DNA of 64,000 bases, taken from Leptospira noguchii serovar Panama str. CZ214 (lineage in GTDB: Bacteria; Spirochaetota; Leptospiria; Leptospirales; Leptospiraceae). Every line of letters begins with the position of its first letter. Position 1 is the first letter of the stretch. The DNA lies in NCBI RefSeq assembly GCF_000306255.2, contig NZ_AKWY02000026.1, positions 1 through 64,000 of the forward strand. The letters run 5' to 3'. This document shows positions 57,751-64,000 of the stretch, piece by piece. Position numbers and translations under genes: made by a program. Under the pieces are notes generated by a model. The model had not been told where the DNA came from and did not search any database. It saw only the letters and a program-made list of their open reading frames with translations.

Positions 57751-58314
57751 ATGAGTTCTAGAGAAATTACAATTTTAAAAATACAAGAACCGACCAAGTC
57801 GATTGCATCTCTGGCTCGGATTATGGAAGAAAAATTACCACAGTATAGAAAGACACTTCCTAAAGGTTTTCGAGAAGAAGTGGATTGTGATGAAGACACG
57901 GTTTTATTTTTACATACTGATTTTGTACCATTAGATTTTCAAAAAACGACGGAACAAATTTCCTCAGGAATAAATGACTTAGTTCCGGTTGTGGCAATCG
58001 ATCTTCAAGGTCAGATTCTTATGCAAGCCTTTGGGAATGAAGAAAGTCAAACTTTATCTTTAAAAACCGGATACGCGCATTACTTTAGCCGATCTAGAAA
58101 TCAACTTTGGAAAAAGGGAGATACTTCGGGACATACTCAAAAAATATTTCAAATTTTATCTCCTAGGGATCGTTCTTTTTTAGTCTATCAAGTGGAACAA
58201 GAGGTGGCTGCTTGCCATGAAGGTTACTACAGTTGTTTTTTTAGAGAGAGAATAGAAGGGGATACTTGGAAACTACTCTCAGTCCCAAGAAATTTTCTTC
58301 CAGAAAAGAACTAA
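57751..58314 (+). CDS. HisI-like protein (phosphoribosyl-AMP cyclohydrolase fold), atypical
   Basis: A 187-residue protein. Residues 75-165 follow His[41 protein letters not shown], and the zinc cysteines C155 and C162 in [10 protein letters not shown]. HisI opens the ring of phosphoribosyl-AMP in histidine synthesis. The metal motif DCDxD, expected at 138-142, reads PRDRS, so the third zinc Cys and two Mg Asp are lost. A perfect DCDED is found instead at residues 45-49, in an N-terminal extension of about 75 residues. It may be a rearranged active HisI or a paralogue with another role. It is followed closely by mltG. Confidence 0.75.
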   Translation: MSSREITILKIQEPTKSIASLARIMEEKLPQYRKTLPKGFREEVDCDEDTVLFLHTDFVPLDFQKTTEQISSGINDLVPVVAIDLQGQILMQAFGNEESQTLSLKTGYAHYFSRSRNQLWKKGDTSGHTQKIFQILSPRDRSFLVYQVEQEVAACHEGYYSCFFRERIEGDTWKLLSVPRNFLPEKN

Positions 58315-58355
58315 AATTGTATTTTGCCTTTTGGAAACCTGTCGAAGGATATAAA

Positions 58356-59379
<1,024 letters not shown>

Positions 59380-60004
59380 TTAATGGATTTTATCTTCAAA
59401 CTTTTGTATAAGAGTTTGTCTAAAAACTTAGAATCAATCATTTTTGAATCTTTGGTAAAATATGAGTTCCCACAGAAACCGTCGCATTATAGTTTTTAAA
59501 TATTCTTATATTGTTATGGTTTTTGTATGAGTTCTTATATTTTCAAAATTCATCTGCAAAATCGCAATTTGTAATAGTTCCCACAAATTACGTCTTGTTA
59601 TGTTGTTTGAAGTTTTAAACGAGGTTTTTATAAGGAGTTTTCTGTATTAGCTCCCACATTTTTTGTAAAACTAAAGTTTTTGCGTTTGTAGATTGGGGTA
59701 GAGTGCGAGTTAATTTCAAATTATTTGTTGTTTTATTGTTAAAACTTACCTGACTAACGCGCAATTTTATTTCTAAGTTGTAGTAACTATTGTTCTCGAA
59801 ATATTTTTTTAACGCCTTTGTGTCAAATTATTACGTTAGACGGTTTAAAAGTATTTTGTATTTATTGAGAACATTTGAATCCTTTTAAAATAGGTTGCAA
59901 CAAAGTTCTAACTCAGATTAAAAAATTTACTGTACAAAAAACGTTGTAGGGACGAATTTAAAAGTAAGGTGATCGGTTCCTTAAAATCGATCAGGAAAAA
60001 TAAA
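59380..60004. other. Gap with AGTTCCCACA motifs
   Basis: Motifs near 59464 and 59576 in the same orientation, plus decayed copies. No gene or hairpin of note. Confidence 0.5.
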
Positions 60005-60262
60005 ATGCCAACTCGGGATCTAGAAATCAAAAACGTAGCTCGGGAACTAATAGAAGTTCAAAAAGCTTTAGATGTTTTTCGGGAAAAACAAAAAAATCGG
60101 GAATCTTTAGACGACGCGGCAATTGAGTTTGTCACCAAAGCAGACTTAGTCATTCAAAGGGCTGAAAAGAAGGAAATATTTTTAACCGAAGATCAAAAAA
60201 GAAGAATTAAAAATAATCTACTTCGGATCAGCGCTTCTTTGGTTCGTAATCAATCAATTTGA
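60005..60262 (+). CDS. Small hypothetical helical protein
   Basis: An 85-residue, charged, probably all-helical protein from the ATG at 60005 (AGGA upstream); the frame is open to 59969. It has two helical stretches rich in K, E and Q (NVARELIEVQKALDVF; DLVIQRAEKKEIF) and no signal peptide. It reads like real protein but matches no family I know. Confidence 0.6.
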   Translation: MPTRDLEIKNVARELIEVQKALDVFREKQKNRESLDDAAIEFVTKADLVIQRAEKKEIFLTEDQKRRIKNNLLRISASLVRNQSI

Positions 60263-60507
60263 AATTAGAAAATGGTCTCATCACCAAACGGCTATTTTGT
60301 GAATATCATCCAATCAAAAATTCGTTTTATTTTTTAAATAAGAATTTTCGTAACAATAGATCAGTTGAATTCAAAAGTTTTTGAAAGAATCATTATAGAA
60401 ATTACTTGTTTTTATTGGTCGAGTCTTTTTATAAATATCATCTAATCAGTTTTTTCAAACCTAAAGACTGAATTTATTCATTTCTTTGGGAATTTTAGGC
60501 AGTTATT

Positions 60508-60806
60508 TAACTTGAGTTCGGCATAAAAAAACTGGGCGAATCCGGCTTGCCACAGGCAGCCGGACCGGGCTCTCTGCTCTGGTTAATAAATTGCATACAG
60601 GAACGTTATACGACTTATCTTCGTAGATTTCAATTTAGAACGCGATCCATAGAGAGTGTTCTGCTGAGTTTAACGCGATCCATAGAGAGTGTTCTGCTGA
60701 GTTTAACGCGATCCATAGAGAGCGTTCTGCTGAGTTTAACGCGATCCATAGAGAGCGTTCTGCTTTAGTTCCCCCGCATTGATCCCTTTCGCGTTAATTT
60801 ACGTTA
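60508..60806 (+). repeat. Family R2 element (core a) carrying an expanded 33-bp array
   Basis: The left end is ttaacttgagttcggc, followed by the gccggaccgggctct block, an aataaattgcatacagga block, the tandem array and an end cccctttcgcgttaatttacgtta-like region. Same element as at 14704 but with four units in place of one. Confidence 0.75.
60640..60771 (+). repeat. 33-bp tandem repeat array, four copies (VNTR)
   Basis: Units begin at 60640, 60673, 60706 and 60739, exactly 33 bases apart, with core acgcgatccatagagag. Each carries an aacgc..gcgtt or aacgc..gtgtt inverted repeat. The last unit ends gctttagttcc like the single unit at 14.84 kb. The small ORF over it is an artefact. Confidence 0.9.
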
Positions 60807-60862
60807 TTTGGTAAAATTTAATTATTTAGAATATTCTAAATAATTAAATTTTTTATAAATAA

Positions 60863-60965
60863 TAAGGTTCTTGAACAATGAATTCTCCATAGGTTTCTGT
60901 TTTATGGGAACGGTCGATTGAAGCAGTTTTGTGGATCTGAACTATGGAATTTTTCAACAACTCTA
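60863..60965. repeat. Family R1 element, decayed left end
   Basis: 103-bp copy; left end taaggttcttgaacaat has drifted, right end tttttcaacaactcta is intact, internal gggaacggtcgattgaagcag kept. It is followed to 61060 by an R3 half-element. The rest of the gap to 61272 is AT-rich with the aaaattgtatctaac block at 61248. Confidence 0.7.
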
Positions 60966-61272
60966 ATGAAAGTGGTCGCAAAACCTTAAAAAATTTGCGT
61001 GATCATTTTTTAGAAACTTTTAGTAAAATATAGTAGTTCCTACAAAGACTGTCAGATCCCGTAATTGGTGAACTCTACATCGTTAAATTTTTGTATGAGT
61101 TTTCACATTTTAAAGGTTTTGGCTAACTTCATTATAAGAAAACCCTTATCAAATTCAAAAAGAATAATTCTCTAATCGTTATTTGGGCGAATAAAAAGTA
61201 CCGGAAATGAATGACCGATTTTACAAAAATACAGAAGTTCTTAAAAAATTGTATCTAACTCGAAACCGTTGG

Positions 61273-64000
<2,728 letters not shown>

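Overview
This window looks like chromosome from a pathogenic Leptospira (the interrogans-like group). The evidence is AT-rich DNA, a 23S rRNA 3' end with no 5S gene after it (Leptospira rRNA genes are scattered), lipoprotein signals of the loose spirochaete type, frequent TTG starts, MLVA-like 33-bp tandem repeats, and long gaps filled with small repetitive elements. The species cannot be fixed from sequence alone.

Layout. 1-0.7 kb: end of 23S rRNA, its terminator, and a decayed second copy of the same tail that keeps its hairpin by paired base changes. 1.2-8.4 kb: a type I restriction-modification operon (hsdR, hsdM, a Fic-like C-terminal remnant, hsdS). HsdS carries an extra C-terminal domain that resembles the Panacea/SocA fold, and a stand-alone paralogue of that domain overlaps its 3' end. 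8.4-30.7 kb: single genes and short pairs, including a GH18-like protein, a lysine-less DegT-family protein, membrane and DUF2804 proteins, a HAD phosphatase, a DJ-1/PfpI protein, a GNAT, a secreted zinc phospholipase C/P1-nuclease-like protein, a NamZ-like (DUF1343) protein and a cyclic-nucleotide-binding protein. 32.3-35.6 kb: an RND transporter without partners. 36.4-42.7 kb: an operon whose first gene (Tat signal plus methyltransferase) is split by a dead IS5-family element. It continues with an FAD oxidase frameshifted at an A9 tract, an MBL lipoprotein and an SDR, and part of it is much richer in G+C than its surroundings.

43.2-51.7 kb: a response regulator, a tail-less SSB, a Sco-like lipoprotein, a YwqK/YHYH lipoprotein pair, a sensor-lipoprotein/ECF-sigma/anti-sigma operon built like cnrXHY, and a catalase-like protein. 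This block suggests metal or oxidative stress handling, but that is inference. 52.1-55.8 kb: a hybrid histidine kinase with an RsbQ-like hydrolase directly upstream, and an NTF2-like protein. 55.9-60.3 kb: a decayed secreted-protein gene, a HisI-like protein with a displaced metal motif, MltG and a small protein. 61.3-64 kb: a large membrane protein (DUF2339 type) that runs off the window.

The intergenic DNA is the second theme. Four families of short inverted-repeat elements, called R1 to R4 here, recur many times. Some are nested in each other, one family carries several different cores between the same ends, and a 33-bp unit inside these elements has expanded into VNTR arrays at 12.5 and 60.6 kb. 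No tRNA gene, CRISPR array or prophage was seen.
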